In this document: positions 23,445 through 34,587 of the stretch, piece by piece
Position numbering within the stretch: position 1 is the stretch's first letter
How the letters are laid out: each line of letters opens with the position of its first letter
Origin: Nyssa sinensis
Lineage: Eukaryota > Streptophyta > Magnoliopsida > Cornales > Nyssaceae
Assembly: GCA_008638375.1 (NCBI GenBank)
Contig: CM018032.1
Span: forward strand, 10,007,501-10,071,500
Direction of reading: 5' to 3'
Length of the DNA stretch: 64,000 nucleotides
Notes under the pieces: model-generated
Database searches by the model: none
The model's input: the letters and a program-made list of their open reading frames with translations, nothing else
Told to the model about the DNA's origin: nothing
Program-made: the position numbers and the translations under genes

Positions 23445-26400
23445 ATGGCTTGTGCCTTTATGCTTTTGGTGGTCTCTTCACTTTTGCTGTCTTCTTGCTT
23501 TCTTGTTTCTGAGGCTCAATCCTCCCATGATCCTTTGGTGAGTGGTCTCTCATGGACTTTCTACCAAAGTAGCTGTCCTGAGTTGGAGTCCATCATCAGA
23601 AAACACCTCAAGAAGATCTTCAAGGAGGATATTGGCCAAGCTGCTGGCTTGCTTCGCCTCCATTTCCATGACTGTTTTGTCCAGGTAAATATAATTGTGT
23701 GTATCAGGGATATACATTGTTAGTTATGTTTTTTTTGAGCTTTAGCTCGATATAAATGTGTATTAGCTCGATAGACATTGCTTTGCCTCCATTTCCATGA
23801 TTGCTTTGTCCAGGTAAATATAAATATGATCAAACATGATCTTAAAGCTTTAGTTAGGAGACATTTTGGGTTCAAGTCTTCCCCTCTGTTTGATGCAAAG
23901 TTTAAATTCTATCACTTAAGGGTATTAGTTTGATATATTAATGGTTTTAAATTTTTGAAACAACGGGTGATTTTGTGTTGGTTGTCATGAATTCACTCTG
24001 AATGCTTAATGCTTAATGACTCGCTTGCGACGAGAGACAACCTAAAAACGTCGAGAAAATTCTTGACCCGGTTTTGTTTTAGATATTGTTTTGTTACCAA
24101 GTGCTATTTCACTAGTCTCCCGTCCCTATGGGATATGCTTTCCCATTGGAACGCACATAGGTTTTTTGACACCAACATGCATATATAACAGTGTGGTTTT
24201 CTAGCTAGGATTTGTGTTAGTTGTTTAGATTTGTGAGTCTCTTGTTATCATTTTTGATACATGATAAATTAATCATGGCTGTCTGGAAGCATTTTGTCAA
24301 ACCGCATATATCGGGTGTGTTTTTGCTAATCTTTCTTATATATTTGAGATGATTCACTTTTGATTTGGTTGCTTCCGTACAACACTGATGTTTCTTGGCT
24401 TTAATGTTTATCGTTTCAGGCCTCTTGAGTCTTGTCACTTATATTATGGAATGAGTGTGTTCTATGAGTTTGTTTAAATTTTTTGCTGTATGATGTTGCA
24501 GGGATGTGATGGTTCGGTGTTGCTTGATGGATCGGCCAGTGGGCCGAGCGAGCAGGAGGCAACTCCAAACCTGACATTGAGGCCTGAGGCATTCGAGATC
24601 ATCAATGACCTCCGTGCACGAGTGCACAAGCAGTGCAGGAGGGTTGTCTCCTGCGCTGATATCACCACCATTGCTGCCCGCGAAGCTGTCTACTTGGTAA
24701 ATCTAATTCTTCCTCTTCTCTCTCAAATTTTCCCCCAACAGGGGAGGCAGAGTGGTGGAGCCAGAAATTTGCCCTTCCCTGAATAGAGGGCATCAGTGTG
24801 ATCTAATTAGGTCCAAGAAGTTAACCAGATATTTAAGGCTAGTAAATTAGTGGGATCCTTGGGGAAAAAAGTGTAGTGTTAAGGTAGTAGTAAAAAATCT
24901 CATGATTATAAATATTAAAATTTTCACATGATATATATATTTTATATTATATCAATTAAATGGGCTCCCTTATTTCAAATGTTAGATTTTGATATGTATA
25001 ATCAAAATGATTTAAAACTTGCCGCTTAGTTGGTGCGTGCAACTTACTAGTGCGTGATGTGGATGTGTGACTTGCACACACTAATTGCATGGTGAATTTT
25101 GGATCGCTGCTTTCATGCATTGCCTTCTCAAAACCCTAACTGAAGCTTTGAATGCGAGGCAACAGAACTCATTAATAACACACAAAGAAAGTGGCAAGGG
25201 GAAGAGGCAGCTGTGCCAATAGAGCTGATGTGCCCTCTTCTATTATGTTGGTTCACATGTGGTTAATTTCCTAGTTGGCCTTTGGCATGTTACAATTAAT
25301 GGCATGATGCTGGTTGAACACCACCTGGAATGGTCTAAAGTCCATGTTGAACAACCTAAATAAATTTCTGGATAGGGTTAGTGAATGTCCATTCGCATAT
25401 GTGAGAGGGTTTTAATATTTGTTGGATGGAGATAAGGGTTCAAAATGAGTGTGGTTGTGATGGATGAAAAACTCAATCCTTGAAAATTCTAACCGATAAA
25501 ACCCTGTTTGCAACGGGCTTTCTATAGTCTTACCTTAATTTGTAAGGGACTAGACTCGATATGTCATTCGATCAAATTCTTCTAATTTAAACTACTATGT
25601 TGTCCATGTGGTAGGAAATAGTTGGGAAACCTAATGGACATGACCAAAAGACCATATGACAGAAAATAATTGGGAAACATGATATGCAAGACCGAGGACA
25701 TGTAATGAAGTTGGTCTTTTTTAGGAATAGAGTTTTCCATATATTTAACAAGTCTCTTTGTGAAATGTTTAGCACAATGCCACAATGGACTCTCAGCCAC
25801 CCTTGTGTCTTTGTCTTCATAAAAAAAAAGCTAGCTTTGTACTTTTCATAAGATTTGCAAAGTGATTTGTAATGGTTTGATCTCCTTTGGAGTTTTGACA
25901 TCCAAAGGTCACAAACTTTTGCACTATTAGGATCTGCCTCTTGCAAAAACTGAAAAAAATGTGAATTTGATTTGAGGGACAGGATCAAACGGGAAGCACA
26001 CCGATCGATATTTTCAACTGAACTAAGCTGAATAAAACTTTATCCCAACTATTTGGCATTTGGCATTTGGCATGACCATACTAACGATTATTCATTTGTT
26101 GCCATTGCAGTCAGGTGGCCCCTACTACGATGTCCCCTTGGGAAGACGAGATGGGCTCAGCTTTGCTACAAGAAATACAACACTAGCTAACATTCCTGCT
26201 CCAACAAGCAACACCAGTTTCCTTCTCAGCTCTCTTGCCACCAAGAACTTTGATGCCACCAATGTTGTAGCCCTCTCCGGTGCCCACACTATTGGACGTG
26301 GCCACTGCACTTCCTTCACCCAAAGGCTCTACCCAACTCAAGACTCAACCATGGACAAGACCTTCGCCAATAACCTCAAAGGCGTTTGTCCCACATCAAA

Positions 26401-26728
26401 TTCCACAAACACCACCATGTTAGATATCCGAACTCCAAATAAATTTGATAACAAGTATTATGTTGATCTCATGAACCGGCAAGGCCTCTTCACATCGGAC
26501 CAAGACTTGTACACTGATAAAAGGACTCGGGACATTGTTAAGAGCTTTGCTGTTAATCAAACTCTCTTCTTCGAGAAGTTTATATCTTCTATGATAAAGA
26601 TGGGGCAGTTGAGCGTGTTGACAGGCACACATGGTGAAATTCGTGCGAATTGCTCAGTAAGGAATTCGGATAATGTGTACCTGTCAGCTGTGGTGGAAGA
26701 GGAGGAGGAAACCTGGTCAGAGTTTTAA
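23445..26728 (+). CDS. Class III peroxidase, peroxidase 12-like (PrxA)
   Basis: Three exons, 23445-23684, 24502-24696 and 26111-26728, encode 350 residues with GT-AG introns of 817 and 1414 bp, both phase 0. The frame is open upstream but has no earlier ATG, so the start is ATG 23445. Residues 1-24 form a signal peptide (MLLVVSSLLLSSCFLVSEA). The distal haem pocket is R71 and H75 in LRLHFHDCFVQ, Asn103 is the partner of the distal His, and the proximal His is H204 in ALSGAHTIG. The cysteines expected for the four family disulfides and several N-glycosylation sequons are visible. SGGPYYDVPLGRRDG and the exon-3 pattern resemble peroxidase 12. It should oxidise phenolic substrates with hydrogen peroxide in wall or vacuole. 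It differs from PrxB at about 16 of 350 residues. The C-terminus has an acidic tail, VVEEEEETWSEF. The gene is intact. Confidence 0.95.
23777..23822 (+). repeat. Duplicated exon-1 tail and splice donor inside PrxA intron 1
   Basis: Ninety-odd bases into intron 1 there is a second copy of the end of exon 1 (match at about 23646-23692). It still reads CLHFHDCFVQ and is followed by the same GTAAATATA donor. If the second donor were used, the retained piece would add a stop codon (TAG at 23721-23723), so it would not give a full peroxidase. The same duplicate is in PrxB (42274-42319) and not in PrxC. Confidence 0.85.
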
Positions 26729-28076
26729 GGGTGGTTTGTGTACTTGTTTGTGTGTTTCTTTTCCCTAATATAAAAACTGCTTAAACTAATGCTGGTTCCT
26801 GAGTTTGTTGCTGATTAAGTGATTGGCCTTTTCAATTGGATCCTGTAGCTAGCATCGCAGTTGTGCAAATTGCAGAACTTAAAATTGTGGACAACCCACT
26901 AATATCGGCCTACTTTTCTTAGCTTTAGGTTCACTACAGCTCCCCTACCTTCCCAGTAAGTAGGTATGTTACCTTTTTCATTAGTTCAGTGTCCAGTGAG
27001 GCTCACATGTTTGTGGGTAGGCTTGTTAACTTTAGGTTGAGCCAGGTAAGGGTGTTTGCACTGGCATACATTTTTGCACAAGGGTGCTTGTCAATTATAG
27101 GGGGCACTAACTTGGTCAGTCCCACATTCGATGCATGGGTGGCCCTTCTGAGTGCGAAGGCCACATTTTCCCAAATTTTGTTATTTTCTAGATTAAGGGC
27201 ACATTGGCATTTCAGATCATCATCTAATATCCTGCACAGCCATTTTTTCAAATTAAATTTTTTTCTGGTGTAATATCCACTGTAGTTTTAGCTCCTATAG
27301 GAGAGGATCTTTTTGGGAAGTTTGTGACAATAAGTCCTTCTTTGGTGAAGAATTATTAGTAAGATATTTGTCGCAGATGCTGTGTATGATATGGTGGCAC
27401 AATTGGGAAGAATGCTTTCCCTAAATCATGACCAGTCTACAACTCTACATTTTTTGATCACAGCCTTTTGGTTTTCCATACTGTTGATGATGCATTTTGC
27501 TAAGTAATTAGTTCAGGGTTAGTAATTTATCCATTCTGAAATTTCACTAATTTTTTTTTTCTCCGAGTGTATTTTCCATGAAAAAATTCTTGCCAGTGGT
27601 AAAGATGCTTTCATCCCTTCCCTACAAGTTAACACACAAATCCTGGTTTATTATGGTCCACTTTTTGCTCTCTAAGAGGATCTAGGATGTGTTTGGTTCC
27701 ATCGAAAAGCAGATCCTGGGAAATGGTACCCAATTTTGAGACAGCGAAGGCAACATATTGTTGTAAAGATATCCTGTATTTCTCTAATTTTTTACTATTA
27801 AAAAAACAACATTTGATTTCTTTGGGGACATTCCATTTCCAGAAAACACTCTAGCTATACATGCCTCATTCATCTCATTTCATGCATCATATAGTTACTA
27901 ATTTTGCAGCATCGTTATGACAACAGTACTGGACAGTCATAAAAAAAACTCTCCTTTTCTATTTATTTTCTATCCAACATGATTCTTACTTGGTTTCAGT
28001 GATATACTTTGTTCATTTTCTTAAGGCATTATCTTATTCTTGTTTGCCTTGATTAAAAATTTTAAACATTATGTAG

Positions 28077-28346
28077 GAAATTAAAAACCAAGCCACCACA
28101 AAGCTCGATTCCATATACGATGAAATACGTCCTGCCATTGAAGAACATGAGAGGGACAGCCAAGACAGCGTACCTACCAGTGTTGCAGAGAAGTGGATAG
28201 AAGCCAATTGCTCTAAAATGAAAGCAGAGTTCGACCTTTATTTTTCTATTGTCAAGAATGCTCTCTCCACTCCCCAAAGACAATCTGGTGAAACAAAACC
28301 TTCGGGAGGAGACAATGAGAATGAAGTCAAGACTCACAGAAATTAG
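28077..28346 (+). pseudogene. Orphan last exon of the unidentified gene (unit B copy)
   Basis: An intact 270-bp copy of the last exon at 2581-2850 keeps its TATGTAG acceptor and TAG stop at the same relative positions. The 89 residues differ at few positions (for example NALC to NALS, and KPETN to KTHRN at the end). The upstream exon was not included in the duplication. The DNA left of it is intron-derived (from about 26908) and then PrxA 3' flank. It therefore has no visible promoter or first exons and is best read as a gene fragment. A transcript running through from PrxA could in principle use its acceptor. Confidence 0.8.
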
Positions 28347-28354
28347 TTTTCCTC

Positions 28355-29044
28355 TTTTTTTTTTTATCAACAAAGAAGACTTTTATTGATGGAAAGAGTA
28401 CGAGGAGTACATAAGAACATCAATAAAAGAGAGAAGGGGAGAAGGGGGAGAGAACAGGAAAAAATACAGCAAGCAAGCAAAAACTCAGCAAGATTGGCAG
28501 AAGCAGCAGCCCAATATCACCTGAAGCACTGCAGAACAGAGCAAACTGGTCCTGAAGCGATGAATAGCCACAGAACAGAGCAAACTGATTAACCACCAAG
28601 ATTAACAGAAGTTGAAGTCCACTGCTCTAAACCCGAGCAAGGGAAACACCAAGATTAACCACCAAGCTGACCTCAGTTTTTGGAGAGACCAAACCAGAGA
28701 CCAAACAAGCACAAGGAGAACCACAAGAGCCATTGAAAAGATCCCAACAGCCACAACATCAAATACTCAAATAGCCATGGCCAAAATATAACCTGCATTA
28801 GGCCTAAACCAACACCAGAGCATCCTCAAGTGAAATCAGTCAGCAAGCCAACCCTATTAATAATCAGATCCAATTTATCAGCATCAAAGCTAGAAGTAAG
28901 AAAATCAGCAGCTCCATCTACCCACAAACTCAAGCAAAGACCAAGCAAACCATCTAAGCAGTGATCCTATTGGCAACGCAAACTGCATACTCAATTCCCA
29001 GTTCCTAAAAGTATTCTTTACCCCCCAGTCAACTAAAGGCCAAC
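28355..29044 (-). mobile_element. 5'-truncated LINE (L1-type) insertion
   Basis: This 690-bp insertion, absent from unit A (compare around 2840-2855), is flanked by 15-bp target copies at 28340-28354 and 29045-29059 that differ at one base. On the minus strand it ends in a poly-A tail (T run at 28355-28365) preceded by a 3' end containing TCAATAAAAGTCTTCTTTG. That is the pattern of a plant non-LTR retrotransposon inserted by target-primed reverse transcription. No intact coding sequence remains. Confidence 0.8.
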
Positions 29045-29792
29045 AAATTAGTTTTTCTCAATCATGCATGTTTCTTTTTTTTATTTTACCAAAAAAAGAT
29101 TTTCATTTTTTTTTAAATTTCAACTTTTCTGAAGGATCCTGGTATTAAAAACACTTGGGTGATCCTACAACCGGACTTGATTGAAGACTTTGGGCACCTA
29201 AATGGTTTTTCATAATCATGCATTTTTTCTGCCTTTTGCAGTGTTGAACCTAAATGCATGGTGCAGAATAATCATGCATGTGAGCTTCAGATGCAAAAAA
29301 TTTTAGCTTTTAAGAATCACAATTGGCCACTTGCTGTGTATACAGCAGACTCTGCGATGTATATAACGATGAGATATTAGAAATAATGGAAGATATATAA
29401 AAAACATTACTGATGAAATGTCAGAAAATTTTGATCAAATATAACAAAGAAAATAAGGGTTGTCTGCGAAAAATAAAGGTCAAGATTCGGAATACTAGTG
29501 ATATTTTGTTTTCGCTAGACCATCCGTTGTCACAGTTATTTTTCAATATTAAAAAGTTAAAAGTTATTGTAATAGCAGTTTAAATTAGCAAGTGCAGTCT
29601 TATTCTTTTTAATTTTTAATCTCCATTTGAATCTCAAAATGAATTATTTTTTAAAAATACTTTTGAAAGGAATTCATTTTCATTCATTTCTTTCTCGTTT
29701 CAAGCACTCGTTCTTTTGGTGGCAAATTTATTATAATCATGGTTTAAATTATCACATATCAGTATGATATGTTGGAAAAAGTAAGTTTTTCT

Positions 29793-29987
29793 CAATGTTC
29801 TTAGACTCAGCCCGTTCATCGAACCGAAAAATTATCCGGGTTACCAGTTATCAGTTCAACCGTCGGGTCAACCGGAATCAAACCGTGATGTCATAATTAT
29901 GTAATTAATAAATTTAATAATACATATTATTAATATTTTAAATTAAAAAAATTATACAAAAATTACTAAAAATTATATAAAACCCAA

Positions 29988-30029
<42 letters not shown>

Positions 30030-30889
30030 CACACTTTTACCGGTTACATCCACGGCATTTCTCTCATGGTCATGGGTCTGTAAGCAACCAAATCTCTCTG
30101 CAGCTGGGCAAATCTCTCTCCATATCTCTGTCTACCTATGTAATTCCATTTTTGTTCTCTCTCTATATTTCTCTCTCTAAAAGAAACATGGATTCCGGAA
30201 ACAGTGGGAATATACAATCGTCTAGTGGTGGTGATGAAGAGTATGATTCATGCGCCGAATCAATCTTAGCCTTCTTGAACCCAACGGGCCATATCGGTCC
30301 CATGTCTAACCAACCGCAATAGCCACCACCGTCTCACCTCCACCACGCCTATGTTTGACCCACTATCAAACTTTTACGACCCCATTTCACAGCCACCACC
30401 ACTTTCAAATCCCAACTCTCTTCTCAATCTTGACATGGTCTGGTCCAAAACCGCAAGATTTGAGCCCAATTGCACCGAGATTAACACCGAGACAAAGACG
30501 AAGGAGGAAGGACGAACGACGCCGACGAGTCGACGGTCACTGTCGCCGTGCAGTGCGAGTCGCCGTTGCACTGAGTTCTGGATCAACCGATCAAGTGATG
30601 AAGTGAGAAACAGAGAAAGAGAAATGACTGAGTGAGAAGAGAAATGAGGGAGGGTTTACCGATTTACGTTGGTTTTTTATATATAGCGGTGAATCGGTGT
30701 GAACCGGTGACCCAATGATGGGTTGAACGGTTCACCGGTCGAACCGCCAGGTTCTACCGGTTTGCCATTTTTAGCACGGTTTTGAGTTTGGAACGGGTTT
30801 GTGGGTCCGATCGGACCTTTCCTTGGACCGGTCGACAGTTCAACCGGTTGAACCGTCCGGTCCGGTCCGGTTCGGTTTTGAAAACATTG
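29793..30889. mobile_element. Non-autonomous hAT transposon, copy 1, with captured gene fragment
   Basis: Length 1097 bp. The ends start CAATGTTCTT and finish GTTTTGAAAACATTG, matching the CAATGTTTTCAAAACC inverted end of copy 2 with left-end mutations. There is a perfect 8-bp target duplication GTTTTTCT at 29785-29792 and 30890-30897. The 8-bp duplication and CA...TG ends indicate the hAT superfamily. Subterminal regions are crowded with AACCGGT/CCGGTT motifs, possible transposase binding sites. The interior has a (CT)n run at about 29992-30023 and a host-gene fragment from 30188. No transposase is encoded. Confidence 0.88.
30188..30480 (+). pseudogene. Captured fragment resembling a VQ-motif protein (VQ22/JAV1 type)
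   Basis: ATG 30188 opens a frame reading MDSGNSGNIQSSSGGDEEYD and then an AES...AFLNP segment. After a TAG at 30320-30322 and a change of frame it continues with MFDPLSNFYDP, LLNLDMVWSK and EPNCTE. From family knowledge this resembles the N-terminal half of plant VQ-motif regulators of the JAV1/VQ22 type. The VQ core itself (FxxxVQxxTG) is not present. The piece lies wholly inside the hAT element, and a second version is in copy 2, so it was captured before the two copies separated. It is not expected to be functional. Confidence 0.55.
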
Positions 30890-31133
30890 GTTTTTCTGCA
30901 TAATAATTAGTTATTTTTAAATTGAAATTAAAGTGAGTTTCACACATTAATTTTGGTGAGTCCGAATGAAAATGTGTTCTGTTCAGTGAGGTTTAAATTA
31001 TCACATATCAGTATGATATGTTGGAAAAAGTAAGTTTTTCAGCATAATAATTAGTTATTTTTGAATTAAATTAAAGTGAGTTTCATACATTAATTTTGGT
31101 GGGTCCAAATAAAAATGTGTTCTTTCAATGAGG

Positions 31134-32820
31134 AGATTAAGATCATGTATTGGGTTGCTCAAAACTATTAAAGAGTGAATGAGAAATTACTTTCAAACAT
31201 TACCACTTGAAAATTGTAACAAAAGCTTGAAACTTGTAAAAAAGCTTGTGTCTTACATAGGATGGGTACAACACTTTTAAAAAGTATATATGCAATTACC
31301 TTGAAGAAAGTTTTGGGATCTAAGGGGCACCCAAGTTTTGTGGAAGGGAGAAGAACCTAGCACATGCTTAGTTGACCACATGTGCGCATCGCCATCCCAC
31401 ACCAAACTGGGTCGGGTTTGAGTTTGGGTTGTTATGTATATATCTTTTTAAAAAAAATTCATTTAAATAATTTTTCAAAACGTTGCCGTTTCTGTTACTG
31501 TTAAAAACAATCCAAAATACAAAACGTTGTTGTTTTGCGTTTGGTTTTGGTTTTTAAGTTAACAGATTAATTAAATACCAAATGTTGTTGTCTTGCGTTT
31601 GGTTTTAGTTTTTGAATTTTGACTGAATAGTCTTTTTTTCTGTGATTGTTCATTGAATAGTTACGACTGTAAGTTTTCGTGTCTGTACCAAACAAACACG
31701 AATGCTCTATATATAAACACTACTTACGGACCTACATGGATTGCATTGAATTCATGACATTTTCTGTGCATTCATGCAGCTTGAGAGAATTCTGAAACAT
31801 AAGTTTAGTTCATTGTACGCAAACACTGCAATGCTTCTTCTCTGTGTGAGACCACTTTATCGTGGGAGGCAGATGTTCATTCAATCGTAAGCATCAAGTA
31901 CGAGGGCGTATTCTGTCTTAAGGAGATAGCGTCAAATGCTAGACTTGGTTTGTTCTAGAAACCTGTAAGTTTCTTCCATTTCTGATTTTTTGTTTTTGGT
32001 CAAATCTGTATACAGTTTCTAAACAATAATTTTATTCTGGGTTTTAATTCTACAAAATCATAAATCAGTTTGTTTAAATTTAAAAAAAAAATTAATTTTC
32101 TTTTTTGTTCTCTGCAAATTTAGGTTCTGTATTTATAGAATACAGAAAAAATAATTCTATATTTATAGAATACAAAAAACAAGTTCCGTATTTTTTTTAT
32201 TACTCTATTGATAATATAAAACGGATTTTGAAAAAATAATGATTAACATGATATACATAACCAAAATAATATTTCAATAATTTGATTGTAATATACGTAT
32301 TGTAATATTTCAAGTAATACATGTATGGTAATATTCCATCACATATTTCACATGACAATAATGATTAGAAATACATTTGTTATTTTATACACTCAACTAT
32401 TTTGATTTTTTTTTAAATTTTAAATAAAAATTGGTCAAAAAATATTGTTTTACTCATTTAGTATAAGTTTACTTCTTAATATAAAAAAATAAAATAAAAC
32501 AATGACTGAAATTTTTTTTTTTTAAAAAGAGGAAAAATATATCAAATGAATATTTCATTTATGTAAAGCATACTTGTCAAATCGAGTTACTTATCTATTG
32601 TTGTTTGAATACTTGAAGGTCCAAGATTCATCAAGCTTTTGTGTTATAAGATTTCCTATATAATTACGAATGTGATAAAGTCTTCTTTGTTGATAAAGGG
32701 ATTACTCGAGTTTTTTATAAATGCTTTACAATTTAGATTTGAAGATTTATGATAACCCAAGAAAGAAAGAAAACAAGGTGAATGTTTTCTTGTGTCGTGT
32801 AAGTTATAAGTAACTTATCT

Positions 32821-32871
<51 letters not shown>

Positions 32872-34137
32872 CCAAAGTCCTTCATGAATGTTTCACAATT
32901 CAAATATGTAACCAAAAAGAGAGAAAACTAGAAAGGGAGAGAATTTTCTTATGTTATGCAAGTTTTAACACGATCATGATCTCTTTTAACACTACATAAG
33001 TTGGAGCAAAACTTTCATAGTACAACCCATCTCTAACTAGATAGAATAAAACCCTAATTTATATTCGCTCTCAATTTAATCCATGTAGATACACCATGGA
33101 CTGTAGAATTGAGAAAAAATCAGACCCAAATTCTATGAATTTATACAAGAACATGCATTATCATTCTGGTTTCCATATTAAGGGTAACTTTCTCTTAATG
33201 CGCTTTTGTACATTTAAAAAATAATAATTCTAAGTTACATTTTGTTTTTTTTTTGTATATATAAAAATAATTTTTAAACGAATAATTATATTAACTTCTT
33301 CTAAAAATATCTGACAATTATAAAGACTTTTACTATATTTTATAAAATTACGCTAACTTTTCTTTGTTAATGTTATTTTCTAACGAATGTGAATAGATTC
33401 AAACGTGTGTACGAGAGAAATTATCTTTGGTATGCCAATTGTCTTATTCCGACTTGGTCCAAACTACTCTTTTGAGAATATATAATTGTAATGGTTGCTT
33501 TCCCGGAATCTTCCCATGAAGTGTTCCTACTGTAATGGTTGCTTTCCTGGAAGCTTTCCAAAACGTGTTCCCAAAGCATGTCCAGGATTTTGTGGTTTGA
33601 TGCTATGACTAAGAACGGTCCTAAAATCAAAGTTATTCGAAATAAAATTAAAGATAAATTACATTACTGAAATTCTCAGAGTTTTTGACAATTATAGATA
33701 TATTATCTGTTAATTCAAAATAAAATTAAAGATAAATTATATTAATATTTTTAAAATTTTAAATAATTACAAATGTTATCTCTATAATTTTTAAAATTAT
33801 ACTGTTAACTCGGTTAGTCTATAATTACAAAGAGAGAATTTTTTTACTGAGAAATGTCAAATATATTAATATTTAATAATGAGTATAAGTGTCATTTTAA
33901 CTACTCCGTTAACTCTGTTAGTCTATAATTCTAACAGAAGGTGTAATGTAATTTTAAAAATTAAAGAAATAAAATTTTTAATTGTTAAAAATTATAAGAA
34001 AAATCAATGTAATTTATTATAAAATCAATAATTCATAAACGTTGTTAATATAAACAAATAAATCTTTTTTTTTATGTAATTAATTTAATATAACTTAAAA
34101 TTTATTTTTTCTCACATTCTCTCTATTTGTATGTATA

Positions 34138-34176
<39 letters not shown>

Positions 34177-34579
34177 TCATTTTCATTTTCGAAACTAATC
34201 CACACTTACACCGAAACCCTAACAAATTTTCTTCAAATTACGAGCATTTAGGTATAAAAGTCAATGTTAAAAATATTTGGATTAGTCAGAATTTGACTAG
34301 ATTTATTTGTTTTTAATGATCAAATTAGGCCAAAACCTAATTTTGCAGTTTAGATACAGAAATTTCAAGTGTGAATTTGTCTATAAACAAAGCACCTTAT
34401 GGAATGAAATTCACATGATTTAGTTGGTTTTTGATGGGTTAAAGAAGCCCTCAATCAATTTTAGTTGATTCAACAGATTCAGCGGATGATGATGATGTCT
34501 AATTCTTCAATTTGGGTTTTATGAAGTATCTTGTTTTTTATGATTTTTTATTTTTATTTTTGAGATTTAGAAAATTTGG
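31134..34579. other. Intergenic DNA of unit B, partly unit specific
   Basis: No gene is recognised. From about 31134 to 32240 the sequence has no match in unit A. It includes a leader-like stretch at about 31690-31980 (a TATATATAAA box, then 'gaaacctgtaagtttc') whose nature is unclear. From 32240 on it matches unit A (about 3750-5098 and 10398-15850). A long (TA)n run lies at about 32825-32869 and a (GT)n(TA)n run at 34138-34176. Confidence 0.5.
32825..32869. repeat. (TA)n microsatellite
   Basis: About 22 TA dinucleotides. The corresponding position in unit A (near 4316) has only a few, so the run expanded after the duplication. Confidence 0.95.
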
Positions 34580-34587
34580 GTTGATAA

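Larger units (their letters stand above)
1412..26907. repeat. Segmental tandem duplication, unit A
   Basis: Sequence from about 1412 (inside the intron of the unidentified gene) to about 26907 (about 180 bp past the PrxA stop) recurs in the same order and orientation at 26908-45352. The matches run through introns, intergenic DNA and the peroxidase gene, and are broken only by unit-specific insertions. Unit A is longer (about 25.5 kb against 18.4 kb), mainly because of the gypsy element, the PIF/Harbinger element and the 17765-18800 element. Breakpoints were read by eye and may be off by a few bases. Confidence 0.85.
29741..31133. repeat. 144-bp tandem duplication split by a hAT element
   Basis: The block 'gtttaaattatcacatatca' through 'gtaagtttttc' and on to 'aaaatgtgttctgttcagtgagg' occurs twice. 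The first unit is 29741-29792 continued at 30898-30989; the second is 30990-31133, uninterrupted. The second unit is thus a local empty site for the hAT insertion at 29793-30889. Only the beginning of the block is found in unit A (near 3733). Confidence 0.8.

Noticed and set aside
28386..28592. Lys/Arg/Gln-rich open frame
   Set aside because: It is antisense reading of the truncated LINE's 3' untranslated region.
31690..31990. Possible LTR leader or first exon with TATA box and donor-like site
   Set aside because: There is no matching second LTR, target repeat or downstream coding exon; it is left as unclassified unit B sequence.
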